A stretch of 5,364 bases of DNA from NCBI GenBank assembly GCA_003553895.1, contig PWFM01000158.1, forward strand, positions 1 through 5,364, given 5' to 3'. Positions 1 to 5,364 of this stretch are shown here, piece by piece. The notes below the pieces were generated by a model. That model was given only the letters and a program-made list of their open reading frames with translations. It made no database searches and was not told where the DNA came from. Each line of letters begins with the position of its first letter. Position 1 is the stretch's first letter. The translations under genes were made by a program, and so were the position numbers. The DNA is from Syntrophomonadaceae bacterium (lineage in GTDB: Bacteria; Bacillota; Dethiobacteria; DTU022).

Positions 1-3
1 GGG

Positions 4-1236
4 CTAGATCATTTCATAAACCTGGTACATGGGGGTAAGGATAGAGAAAACAAGCAGGCCGATGAAGAAACCGACGATTAACAGCAAAACCGGTTCCAGG
101 ATCGTGCTCAGGCGTTCCACTACGTAGGCTACTTCTTTTTCATAGTAAAGGGCCGTGCTGTTAAGGGTGTGTTCGATAGCTCCTGTTTCTTCACCGACCC
201 GAACCATTTCAGTGAGCAGGTCGGGAAAGTATTTTTCTTTTTGCATGGCTCCGGCCAAACTTTCACCCTGGTTTAAGGCCTGGCCAATTTTTGCCAGAGA
301 GCCTGCGAGGATGGTATTGCCGATGACCTGATCTGTAAGCTCCAGGGCGCGGTGGAGGCCGATCCCGCTTCCCAGCAGGGCGGACATGGTCCGGGCAAAG
401 CGGGCGGCGCTGGTTTGAGTATAGATTTTCCCGAAAAAAGGCAGATGCAGGCGCAGGCGGTCGATTTTACGCCTGCCTTTTTCTGTTTTGGAGAGGTAGA
501 GGCCGCCTGTGATAATCAGGATCAGGATAATAGGGATAAGGAGCCGGTAGCGGGAAATTATTGCGGCAAAGGCGAGCAGGAGGCGGGTGTGCAGGGGCAG
601 TTCCATGCCCATGGAGTGAAAAATACCGGCAAACTGGGGCAGGACGAAAAGGACCATAATGCCTATGACGACCAGGGAGACCAGGACGATAAATACCGGG
701 TAGAGGGTGGCCGAACGGATTTTTTCGGCAAAGTCATGCTGTTTTTCAAAATGATCGGCCGTTTTTTCCATGATGGCCTCCAGCTGCCCGCTCGCTTCCC
801 CGGCTTCGACCATACTGATCATGATCGGCGGAAAAGCTTGCTCGCTCTGCTGCAGGGCGGAAGCAAGGCTTGCCCCTCTTTCCAGGTCCAGGGCCGCTTT
901 TTCAATCTGCTTCTGTAAAGAGGCGAGCTCTTTTTGAGCGGCCAGGATCCGGAGGCAGTGCAGGATACCGATTCCCGCCTGCAGCATGGTAGCCAGCTGC
1001 CTGCAAAATATCATCAGATCCCGGCTGGAGTAGGAACGATAGCCAAGCTTGTAAAGAGCTTGCCAAAATCTTTTTTTAAGGGCAACCTGTACGGGGTTTA
1101 GTTTTTTTAGATCCAATAGAACCAGGTTGCGCCTCTGCAGCATTTCCAGGGCTTCACTGCGGGTGGCGGCAGATATTTCGGCCTGGATTTTTTTACCGTG
1201 CCAGTCCCTGGCGGTGAAGCGGTAATGATCGCTCAT
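4..1236 (-). CDS. pilC: Type IV pilus inner-membrane platform protein PilC (GspF family)
   Basis: Polytopic inner-membrane platform of the pilus machine. In the family it couples the cytoplasmic motor ATPases to pilin insertion and removal. The 410-residue product has the usual PilC length and two T2SSF repeats. Repeat 1 spans about residues 75-198 (FCRQLATMLQAGIGIL, then MVEAGEASGQL). Repeat 2 spans about 277-400 (ARFARTMSALLGSGIGLHRA, then MVRVGEETGAIE). Membrane segments are visible near 178-198, 231-249 and 378-400, and a short N-terminal region precedes repeat 1. I chose the ATG at 1236 because GGGAGG lies 7 bases upstream. An in-frame GTG at 1266 would overlap the pilO stop as GTGA but lacks such a site. 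The gene ends with TAG and is the last one visible. Its position after pilO, rather than beside the ATPase genes, is somewhat unusual. The identification is secure. Confidence 0.95.
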   Translation of the reverse strand: MSDHYRFTARDWHGKKIQAEISAATRSEALEMLQRRNLVLLDLKKLNPVQVALKKRFWQALYKLGYRSYSSRDLMIFCRQLATMLQAGIGILHCLRILAAQKELASLQKQIEKAALDLERGASLASALQQSEQAFPPIMISMVEAGEASGQLEAIMEKTADHFEKQHDFAEKIRSATLYPVFIVLVSLVVIGIMVLFVLPQFAGIFHSMGMELPLHTRLLLAFAAIISRYRLLIPIILILIITGGLYLSKTEKGRRKIDRLRLHLPFFGKIYTQTSAARFARTMSALLGSGIGLHRALELTDQVIGNTILAGSLAKIGQALNQGESLAGAMQKEKYFPDLLTEMVRVGEETGAIEHTLNSTALYYEKEVAYVVERLSTILEPVLLLIVGFFIGLLVFSILTPMYQVYEMI

Positions 1237-1243
1237 GCAAATT

Positions 1244-1249
1244 CCTCCC
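1244..1249 (-). promoter_or_regulatory. Ribosome binding site of pilC
   Basis: GGGAGG on the minus strand, 7 bases before the ATG at 1236. It decides the start in favour of this ATG over the upstream in-frame GTG at 1266. Confidence 0.85.
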
Positions 1250-1262
1250 GGCGGTCTTTTAA

Positions 1263-1859
1263 TCACAGGTCCTGTCTTTCCGGATCAGGCGGGCCGGGGA
1301 GCGGTTCCAGCTGGTCCGGATCGACAAATAACAGTTCCAGCTCCAGGTCGAGCAGAACTTCTCCCTCGGCTGAGTAGGCCCAGGTCAGGGAATCAAAAAC
1401 CAGGAAATGGGGCAGGGTTGTTAACCGGCCCAGGAAAGCTTCAGCAGCAGCCGGAGGGCCGGCGATGCTAAGTTCAACTACAAGCAGGCCGTGGTTATCA
1501 AGAAATCTCTTTTCTCCCGCCTGCAGGCGGCGCAGTTCAAGCGGAAAACTTTTGATTGTTTTTTCCAGTTCCACCAGGGCAAAGGGCAGTTCTTTTTCCA
1601 GGGGAACCATAGTTTCCAGGCGCTCTTTTTCAGCGGCCAGCAGTTCCCATTCCGCCCTGATCGGATCTGCTTCGGCCACTAAAGCGGTCAGTTCTGCCTT
1701 TTCGCTTTGCTTTAACAATAACTGCTCTCTCAACAGCCCGGTTTCCTTAAACAGGCTGACAGAAACCGGGTTGAACAGGGCCAGGATGATCAGGCCGGCA
1801 ATTATGATCAAGAAAAGCCGCCTGCCGGACCCGGGTTTTTCTTTCTGCAAAGCTTTCAT
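1263..1859 (-). CDS. pilO: Type IV pilus alignment-complex protein PilO
   Basis: Bitopic inner-membrane protein that in the family forms a heterodimer with PilN, linking cytoplasmic PilM to the rest of the machine. The 198-residue product has a basic cytoplasmic N-terminus (residues 1-14), one membrane helix at about 15-32 (RLFLIIIAGLIILALF), and a Leu/Glu/Lys-rich coiled coil at about 37-95. A compact alpha/beta region follows at about 100-180, with hydrophobic beta segments such as LLVVELSIAG and LLDLELELLFV, as in PilO ferredoxin-like domains. The tail is proline- and acid-rich. The ATG overlaps the pilN stop as ATGA, and AGGGGG lies 10 bases upstream. Sequence conservation in PilO is low, so the call rests on topology, size and position after pilM-pilN. 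Confidence 0.85.
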   Translation of the reverse strand: MKALQKEKPGSGRRLFLIIIAGLIILALFNPVSVSLFKETGLLREQLLLKQSEKAELTALVAEADPIRAEWELLAAEKERLETMVPLEKELPFALVELEKTIKSFPLELRRLQAGEKRFLDNHGLLVVELSIAGPPAAAEAFLGRLTTLPHFLVFDSLTWAYSAEGEVLLDLELELLFVDPDQLEPLPGPPDPERQDL

Positions 1860-2419
1860 TCAAGCTGATCCCCCTTTTTTAAGCCGGAGGCGTTAATCGC
1901 AAAGCGGTAATCCCCGTCAACGTCTAAGCTTAAGGCCGTCACTTCCGCAGAAGATATGTGATTCCAGGCCTCCAGGGCCGAGTTGAAAGCAGCGATCTCC
2001 TGCAGGTCACGGCCCCGGCCTTTTAAAAAAAGATCTCCGGACCTGTCTGCGATGGCGCGCTCCACTGTTAGGTTATGGGCCCGGGCCAGCTGCCTTGCCT
2101 CCAGCAGGCGTTCCGGGACCGGTTCTGCAGCTAAAAGCAGTTCTTGTTCCAGCCCGGCTCTGGTTTTCAAAAGGGCGCTTTCTTCAAGCAAGGCAAAAAG
2201 GGGCTGGACTTCTTCCCTGAGCGCCTGCACGGTGGCCGTCTCTTTTTCCAGCTCCCGCTGTAAATAGCCGTGGTAATAATGAGTGCCGTAAAGAAAGACG
2301 GCCAGCAGAAGCATGCCCAGCGCTACCAGCAACTTTTTTAGCAGGGCGGCGCTAAAGGGGCGGTTTGCGGCGATGAACTCCGGGGAGCGCAGGTCTATTT
2401 CAGTTTTCAGCGCAACCAC
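1856..2419 (-). CDS. pilN: Type IV pilus alignment-complex protein PilN
   Basis: PilO partner. In the family its short cytoplasmic N-terminus docks into PilM. The 187-residue product has a cytoplasmic N-terminus (residues 1-24), one membrane helix at about 25-46 (ALLKKLLVALGMLLLAVFLY), a coiled coil at about 52-95, and a C-terminal alpha/beta region at about 100-178. Length and layout fit PilN. The N-terminal peptide reads TEIDLRSPEF rather than the usual INLLP-type motif, so the PilM-binding segment is divergent. The start is uncertain. GTG at 2419 has the purine run AGGGGG running straight into it with no spacer. An in-frame CTG at 2410 sits 8 bases after that run and overlaps the pilM stop as CTGA. 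The TGA stop overlaps the pilO start. Identified by topology and by its place between pilM and pilO. Confidence 0.85.
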   Translation of the reverse strand: MVALKTEIDLRSPEFIAANRPFSAALLKKLLVALGMLLLAVFLYGTHYYHGYLQRELEKETATVQALREEVQPLFALLEESALLKTRAGLEQELLLAAEPVPERLLEARQLARAHNLTVERAIADRSGDLFLKGRGRDLQEIAAFNSALEAWNHISSAEVTALSLDVDGDYRFAINASGLKKGDQLE

Positions 2420-3462
2420 CCCCTGATGGCCAGGCCGTGGGCGGTAGCGAACAGGGGTGTTAGCTCGCCGCGGCGCCCGGATTTTTTTTCAAGAGGCTGC
2501 GCCCCGTTGGCCCGGAAGGGATCAAAAAAGGAGAGCGCCAGGTCCAGGTTTTGCTGCAAATAGGAAGCCAGGCCCGGTATGAGCAGGCCCCCGCCGCTTA
2601 AGGCCATGGCCGCCGGTTTTAGGGAAGCTTCCCGGTTTAAATCAGACCAGTAGGCCAGCGATTCGACAACGCCGTGGAGCAGCTTCTCTGCTTCAGCCAG
2701 CAGCCCTTTTTCTGAAAGGCCGCGCCGGTCATAAACGAGGCGCAGGGCTTCACTCAGATCGCTTTTTCCTTCGGTGCCTGCTGCCCGGCAGAAGTGATAG
2801 ATCCCCGGGTGCAGAAAGCGGTGGTAGCCGTAGGAACCGTTAACTATCATCAGCAGTGTTGTTGCGCTGTAGCCGCAATCAAGATAGAGGCGGCAGTCAG
2901 CTGCCTTACTTTCTTCTAAAAGAGGATGTCCTGCAATGGAGCGCAGCCAGGCCGTGGCCGGCGGTTCCAGGGATAGAGGTTTGAAACCGGCCTGTAAAGC
3001 CAGGCTTGTATACTGGTTGGCCGTTTCTTTTAAGGTGGCGGCAAGCAGATATTTTTGAACCCCGTCGGAGCCAGGATCGACAGGCATATAGCTGATAACC
3101 GCATCTTCGGGGTTAAAGGGCAGGTGTTTGCGGGCCTCCCAGAATATTGCCTGCTTCAATTCCCCTTTTTTTAGCGGGGGCAGGGTCAGCATGCGCATGT
3201 AACAGGCCCGGCTGTCCATGGAGAGGCAGACCTTCCTGCCGCGCCACTGCTTGACCCGGGCCGCCTGTTGGAGCGGTTTAATTAAAAGATCAGCTTTGCT
3301 GATATGGCCGTTAGTGAACGCTTCCCGGGGGGTGGGGAAATGGCTCCTGGCCTGTGTCCTAAGTTGTCCTCGCCGGTTTTTTAGCTGCAGCATTTTGATC
3401 CGTCCGCTGCCGAAATCGATAGCGATCGGGGAGTATTTCCCCCTGGTGCGGCAGGGAGCCAA
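2407..3462 (-). CDS. pilM: Type IV pilus assembly protein PilM, actin-like ATPase fold
   Basis: Cytoplasmic actin/FtsA-like protein that in the family binds ATP and the PilN N-terminus. From the TTG at 3462 the product is 351 residues, the usual PilM size. Visible motifs are phosphate-1 (residues 13-26, IAIDFGSGRIKMLQ), the PilM signature ELKQAIFWEARKHLPF at 101-116, phosphate-2 (192-201, LYLDCGYSAT), the adenosine loop ALSGGGLLIPGLAS at 287-300, and the family-typical end FATAHGLAIRG. No membrane segment is seen. The start is doubtful: TTG 3462 has no ribosome binding site, whereas AAGGAGG at 3512-3506 is correctly placed for an in-frame ATA at 3495. Starting there would add 11 residues beginning M-A-K-N-R. 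An in-frame stop at 3504-3502 limits any further extension. The TGA stop overlaps pilN. Confidence 0.93.
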   Translation of the reverse strand: MAPCRTRGKYSPIAIDFGSGRIKMLQLKNRRGQLRTQARSHFPTPREAFTNGHISKADLLIKPLQQAARVKQWRGRKVCLSMDSRACYMRMLTLPPLKKGELKQAIFWEARKHLPFNPEDAVISYMPVDPGSDGVQKYLLAATLKETANQYTSLALQAGFKPLSLEPPATAWLRSIAGHPLLEESKAADCRLYLDCGYSATTLLMIVNGSYGYHRFLHPGIYHFCRAAGTEGKSDLSEALRLVYDRRGLSEKGLLAEAEKLLHGVVESLAYWSDLNREASLKPAAMALSGGGLLIPGLASYLQQNLDLALSFFDPFRANGAQPLEKKSGRRGELTPLFATAHGLAIRGWLR

Positions 3463-3505
3463 ACTGGCGGCTTCGGTTGATCTGTTTTTTGCTATCGCTG
3501 TTCAC

Positions 3506-3512
3506 CCTCCTT
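3506..3512 (-). promoter_or_regulatory. Strong Shine-Dalgarno sequence ahead of pilM
   Basis: AAGGAGG on the minus strand, inside the gap after the PilX-like gene. It is 10 bases from an in-frame ATA (3495) but more than 40 bases from the first conventional start (TTG 3462). An in-frame TGA lies between it and the ATA, so the coding region cannot begin further upstream. Confidence 0.65.
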
Positions 3513-3542
3513 GCTCTCTAGTAGACGGTTATCCTGGAAACG

Positions 3543-4043
3543 TCAGTGATGGGGAAAGATTTTGTACCACCTGAGGACAGTGACCCGACCCTGTTCGTCT
3601 TTTTTCAGGGCGATACTCCCGACCTTGCTGTGTTCACCAAGGGTGCCGGCGCAGCGGACAAAGCGGACAGAATCGTCTCCTTCGTAATATTCCTGGCCTT
3701 CTTCATCATGGCCCTCCGCTTTGTAGTGTTCGTATTCATCGGAAAAGAAAATCGTGAAAACCCCTTCTTCAATCGAACCGGTCAGTTCGCCGGTGTAATA
3801 AAAATCTTCCCGGAGTACGGCCAGGCCCGTTTCCAGGCCCCCTTCCACGATGTAAAGGAGGCGGATGTCGCTGGAGTGATAGCCGGCAATCAACTTCTCG
3901 TTTGCGGCAAAGCCGAGCACGGCCACACCAAGCAGCATCAGCAGGGCCGTAAAAACCAGGACCAGGGCCAGGGCCATCCCTTCGGCCCGGTTAAAGAGGA
4001 ACGCCACTTTTTCAATCCGCATTGTTCTCGCTGTCCGCGCCAT
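3543..4043 (-). CDS. PilX-like minor pilin (prepilin-type N-terminal helix)
   Basis: Probable minor pilin of the PilX_N type. The 166-residue product has an N-terminal leader ending RAEG (residues 19-22). A 24-residue hydrophobic helix follows (MALALVLVFTALLMLLGVAV and on), then ANEKLIAGYHSSDIRLLYIVEGGLE, which matches the PilX pattern of a helix running into an E-G-G/A-G-L-like motif. Position 5 after the inferred cleavage site is Leu, not Glu, as in tip pilins such as GspK. Residues 102-124 are strikingly acidic (11 of 23 Asp/Glu, with several Tyr). The ATG at 4043 is chosen because GGGGAGG lies 9 bases upstream; this gives a 32-base overlap with the PilW-like gene. An ATG at 4022 is possible but has a weaker site. 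Membrane-anchored before assembly. The exact pilin subtype is uncertain. Confidence 0.75.
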   Translation of the reverse strand: MARTARTMRIEKVAFLFNRAEGMALALVLVFTALLMLLGVAVLGFAANEKLIAGYHSSDIRLLYIVEGGLETGLAVLREDFYYTGELTGSIEEGVFTIFFSDEYEHYKAEGHDEEGQEYYEGDDSVRFVRCAGTLGEHSKVGSIALKKDEQGRVTVLRWYKIFPHH

Positions 4044-4602
4044 TTTCAACCGCCTCCCCGTTGGTATGATGCGGCTGGAAATTGCGCGGTTTGACCGCTC
4101 CGGAGAGAGCGGTCGCGCTCGACCCTTCGCCCGCTTCAACAGTAATATGAACAGTGCCATCTTCATCTATTATAAACTCCAGTCTGCTTAAGCCCAGGGC
4201 CACGACAGTGGTGTTTCGAATATTGTTGCTATTATTCCAGCGGAGATCGAAATTAAGCTGGGTCCCGCTGAGGCGGAAGCTGTGCCTGGTTGATATCCCT
4301 TCAACGTAGGTGCGGAAATAGATCATCTCGGCGGGCAGGCCGGTAGATCCCTTTTCCGGATCGACGCTGTATTTAACCAGGTGGGCATATTGCAGCTCCC
4401 TGATCATCTTATCCATGGCGATGCGGGCCGATTGCTGGTATTCCATCTGCCTGATACTGTGATTCCAGTTTTGCAGGCCGGAAAAATAGAACGAATAGAG
4501 GGCGGTTATGACCAGGCCGAGCAAAGCAAAGGCGACCACCATTTCAATCAGGGTAAAACCATTTTCCTGGCTCTTTAAAGGGCCTTTTGCCGTGATCTTC
4601 AC
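4012..4602 (-). CDS. PilW/GspJ-like minor prepilin
   Basis: Type IV prepilin with a class III signal. From the GTG at 4602 the product is 196 residues: a 15-residue basic leader ending SQENG, cleavage before Phe16, the canonical GFTLIE with Glu20 as Glu5 of the mature protein, and a hydrophobic helix at about 16-42. The stretch QQSARIAMDKMIRELQYA (56-73) is typical of PilW/GspJ-like minor pilins. A beta-rich globular region and a polar, Asn-rich tail follow. GTG 4602 overlaps the upstream stop as GTGA. However, the extended ribosome binding site GGAGGTGA (4606-4599) contains that GTG and would better serve ATC 4596 or ACG 4593. Longer forms from TTG 4680 or GTG 4650 would place an overlong leader before the GFTLIE signal. 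Processed by the prepilin peptidase and probably part of a tip complex with its neighbours. Confidence 0.85.
   Translation of the reverse strand: MKITAKGPLKSQENGFTLIEMVVAFALLGLVITALYSFYFSGLQNWNHSIRQMEYQQSARIAMDKMIRELQYAHLVKYSVDPEKGSTGLPAEMIYFRTYVEGISTRHSFRLSGTQLNFDLRWNNSNNIRNTTVVALGLSRLEFIIDEDGTVHITVEAGEGSSATALSGAVKPRNFQPHHTNGEAVENGADSENNAD
4053..4059 (-). promoter_or_regulatory. Ribosome binding site of the PilX-like gene
   Basis: GGGGAGG on the minus strand, 9 bases before the ATG at 4043 and inside the end of the PilW-like gene. It decides the start over the alternative ATG at 4022. Confidence 0.7.
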
Positions 4603-4606
4603 CTCC
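4599..4606 (-). promoter_or_regulatory. Extended Shine-Dalgarno sequence at the PilW-like start
   Basis: GGAGGTGA on the minus strand, an eight-base perfect match to the 16S rRNA tail. It contains both the stop of the PilV-like gene (TGA 4601-4599) and the GTG start candidate (4602-4600), suggesting termination-reinitiation coupling. Confidence 0.6.
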
Positions 4607-5030
4607 GGGCCAGCCTGCTTTCCAGGCTTGCCGAGATTTCCCTTTTCCACCCGGTCCGGTAAACGGAAACCTTCAGGCAAAGCACTTCTGCGCCGGGAGG
4701 CAATGACTCATTCTCGGGATCGAGCAGCGTCACTTCAGTTACCCGCCGGAAATGAGGGTGCCCGGGGATCTCTTCTTCGATACAGGAGGGGCTGCCGGGG
4801 CCTGCCAGGTAGAAGGCATAGGTTTCTTCGTAACCCCAGGCCTTCAGAGTCTCCATTTTTTCGCGGCACAGGTTGACGGCAGAGCTTTTTATTCCCGCCT
4901 CGGCGATAGATGTAAAACTGCCGGTAAAAAGCGCCAGCAGGGGCGCCGCTACCAGGCCCAGGATCGTAATCGCCACCAGCAGTTCGATATAGGTGTAACC
5001 ACAAACACTGCCTGGAACCTTTTTTTGCAC
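4599..5030 (-). CDS. PilV/GspI-like minor prepilin
   Basis: Type IV prepilin of 143 residues. It has a short basic leader (residues 1-11, ending SVCG), inferred cleavage before Tyr12, and the signal GYTYIELLVAITILGLVAAP. This is a variant of GFTLIE that keeps Glu at mature position 5 (residue 16). The hydrophobic helix runs to about 35. The segment NLCREKMETLKAWGYEE (53-69) is typical of PilV/GspI-type minor pilins, which usually carry an A-R-E-K-M-E-like motif here. A small beta domain follows, with Cys83 and Cys117 that could pair. The GTG at 5030 is supported by AAGGA 8 bases upstream. This is the first of three consecutive pilin-like genes, and its TGA overlaps the next one. It would be cleaved by the peptidase encoded just upstream. 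Confidence 0.85.
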   Translation of the reverse strand: MQKKVPGSVCGYTYIELLVAITILGLVAAPLLALFTGSFTSIAEAGIKSSAVNLCREKMETLKAWGYEETYAFYLAGPGSPSCIEEEIPGHPHFRRVTEVTLLDPENESLPPGAEVLCLKVSVYRTGWKREISASLESRLARR

Positions 5031-5038
5031 AGCCGTGT

Positions 5039-5043
5039 TCCTT
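5039..5043 (-). promoter_or_regulatory. Ribosome binding site of the PilV-like gene
   Basis: AAGGA on the minus strand, 8 bases before GTG 5030. It supports this GTG over the out-of-frame ATG at 5064, which has no such site. Confidence 0.65.
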
Positions 5044-5063
5044 TTCGCTATTATTATTGTTCA

Positions 5064-5090
5064 TATGGCACCGGCCCAAAGCCGGCCATA
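5064..5090 (-). other. Leader hairpin between the peptidase gene and the pilin cluster
   Basis: On the minus strand TATGGCCGGC pairs with GCCGG-(TG)-CCATA around a TTTGG loop: ten base pairs with one two-base bulge. No T-run follows it in either direction, so it does not look like an intrinsic terminator. It lies about 20 bases before the ribosome binding site of the PilV-like gene and could act in RNA stability, processing or translation control. The pairing is read directly; the function is inference. Confidence 0.5.
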
Positions 5091-5108
5091 AAAAGTGGCA
5101 TAAATAAT

Positions 5109-5137
5109 CTTATAACAAGCCGGTGTACCAATCCCAA
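5109..5137 (-). promoter_or_regulatory. Possible sigma-A-type promoter for the minor pilin cluster
   Basis: On the minus strand TTGGGA (5137-5132) is followed after exactly 17 bases by TATAAG (5114-5109), overlapping the stop codon of the peptidase gene. The -35 box matches the consensus at 4 of 6 positions and the -10 box at 5 of 6. A start near 5102 would put the hairpin at 5064-5090 in a leader of about 70 bases. By-eye match only, so it may be chance. Confidence 0.3.
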
Positions 5138-5364
5138 ATTTGCTCACCCCAGAAAACCTGGATCAGGGCGGCCAGGGATAAAAATGGGGCAAAAGGCAAA
5201 GGGTCTTTCCTGGTCAATTTGCCGGTGAGCATAAAAATAATGCCGGTTATCGCCCCCAGCAGAAATCCAAACATGAGGACAACCGCAGTGCCGCGCAGGC
5301 CAACATAGAGGCCGATCAGGGCCATTAGCTTAATATCGCCGGCCCCCATGCCGCCCCGGCTAAC
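5110..5364 (-). CDS. pilD: Prepilin peptidase (PilD-type, A24 family), C-terminal part
   Basis: Membrane aspartic protease that removes the leader of type IV prepilins. Only the last 84 residues are in the window; the reading frame is open through the right edge, so the gene is partial and its start lies outside. The fragment begins VSRGGMGAGDIKLMALIGLY, carrying the GxGD motif with the second catalytic Asp. Two hydrophobic segments follow, then the conserved PLPFAPFLSLAALI and a Trp-rich end. This is the normal C-terminal end of the family, and the gene stops with TAA. The ATG at 5349 inside the GGMGAGD motif is not a credible start. The part encoding the first catalytic Asp and any N-terminal methylase domain cannot be seen. 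Its place upstream of three prepilin genes fits its role. Confidence 0.93.
   Translation of the reverse strand, partial: VSRGGMGAGDIKLMALIGLYVGLRGTAVVLMFGFLLGAITGIIFMLTGKLTRKDPLPFAPFLSLAALIQVFWGEQIWDWYTGLL

Noticed and set aside
352..918. Long plus-strand open frame opposite pilC
   Set aside because: It lies wholly antisense to the well-conserved PilC repeats, its product is low-complexity (Gln/Asp/Gly-rich) with no recognisable domain, and it mirrors the codon use of pilC.
3463..3542. Promoter or terminator in the gap before pilM
   Set aside because: No convincing -35/-10 pair at proper spacing and no stem with a T-run. Only the AAGGAGG site stands out.
3546..4094. 182-codon plus-strand open frame opposite the PilX-like and PilW-like genes
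   Set aside because: Antisense shadow with no family resemblance. The minus-strand frame shows a clear pilin helix and a good ribosome binding site.
4735..5079. 114-codon minus-strand frame overlapping the PilV-like gene
   Set aside because: It is the shifted frame of the PilV-like gene, without a ribosome binding site or prepilin motif.
5064..5090. Hairpin as an intrinsic terminator of the peptidase gene
   Set aside because: No T-run follows the stem on the minus strand, and on the plus strand it is followed by A residues. Readthrough into the pilin genes is expected.
4752..5228. 158-codon plus-strand frame
   Set aside because: It crosses antisense to two confident genes and the gap between them, with no recognisable domain.
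4..5364. Type II secretion rather than type IV pilus
   Set aside because: PilM, PilN and PilO as separate proteins together with PilV/W/X-like pilins fit a type IV pilus. No GspL/GspM fusion pattern, GspC or GspD is present.

Overview
The window is one tightly packed block of type IV pilus (T4P) assembly genes, all on the minus strand, with no mobile element, RNA gene or CRISPR. It looks bacterial and most like a clostridial-type Firmicute. The reasons are strong GGAGG-class ribosome binding sites, base composition near half G+C, many GTG or TTG start candidates, and pilM-pilN-pilO followed directly by pilC with no pilP or secretin (pilQ) between. The taxonomic assignment is inference only.

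In transcription order (high to low coordinates) the window holds: the 3' end of a prepilin peptidase gene (pilD-type, running off the right edge); a roughly 80-base gap with a possible promoter and a strong hairpin; three small pilin-like genes resembling PilV, PilW and PilX; another gap of about 80 bases; then pilM, pilN, pilO and pilC. Most junctions overlap by a few bases, as in a translationally coupled operon. pilC stops three bases from the left edge, so whatever follows is not visible. No major pilin (pilA) and no motor ATPase (pilB, pilT) lie in the window; they must be elsewhere if the system is complete.

Together the products form the inner-membrane and priming part of a T4P machine. 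The peptidase would process the prepilins. The PilV/W/X-like proteins would form a minor-pilin tip or priming complex. Cytoplasmic actin-like PilM would bind the N-terminus of PilN, PilN would pair with PilO in the membrane, and the platform protein PilC would couple to the motor ATPases. Adhesion, twitching or DNA uptake are all possible roles.

The system itself is well known and I see no new machine here. The most notable point is at the starts of pilM, pilN and the PilW-like gene: in each, the best Shine-Dalgarno sequence is correctly spaced not from an ATG/GTG/TTG but from a near-cognate codon (ATA, CTG, and ATC or ACG). Smaller points are the leader hairpin, a PilN lacking the usual INLLP motif, and a PilX-like pilin with no Glu at position 5 and a very acidic segment.
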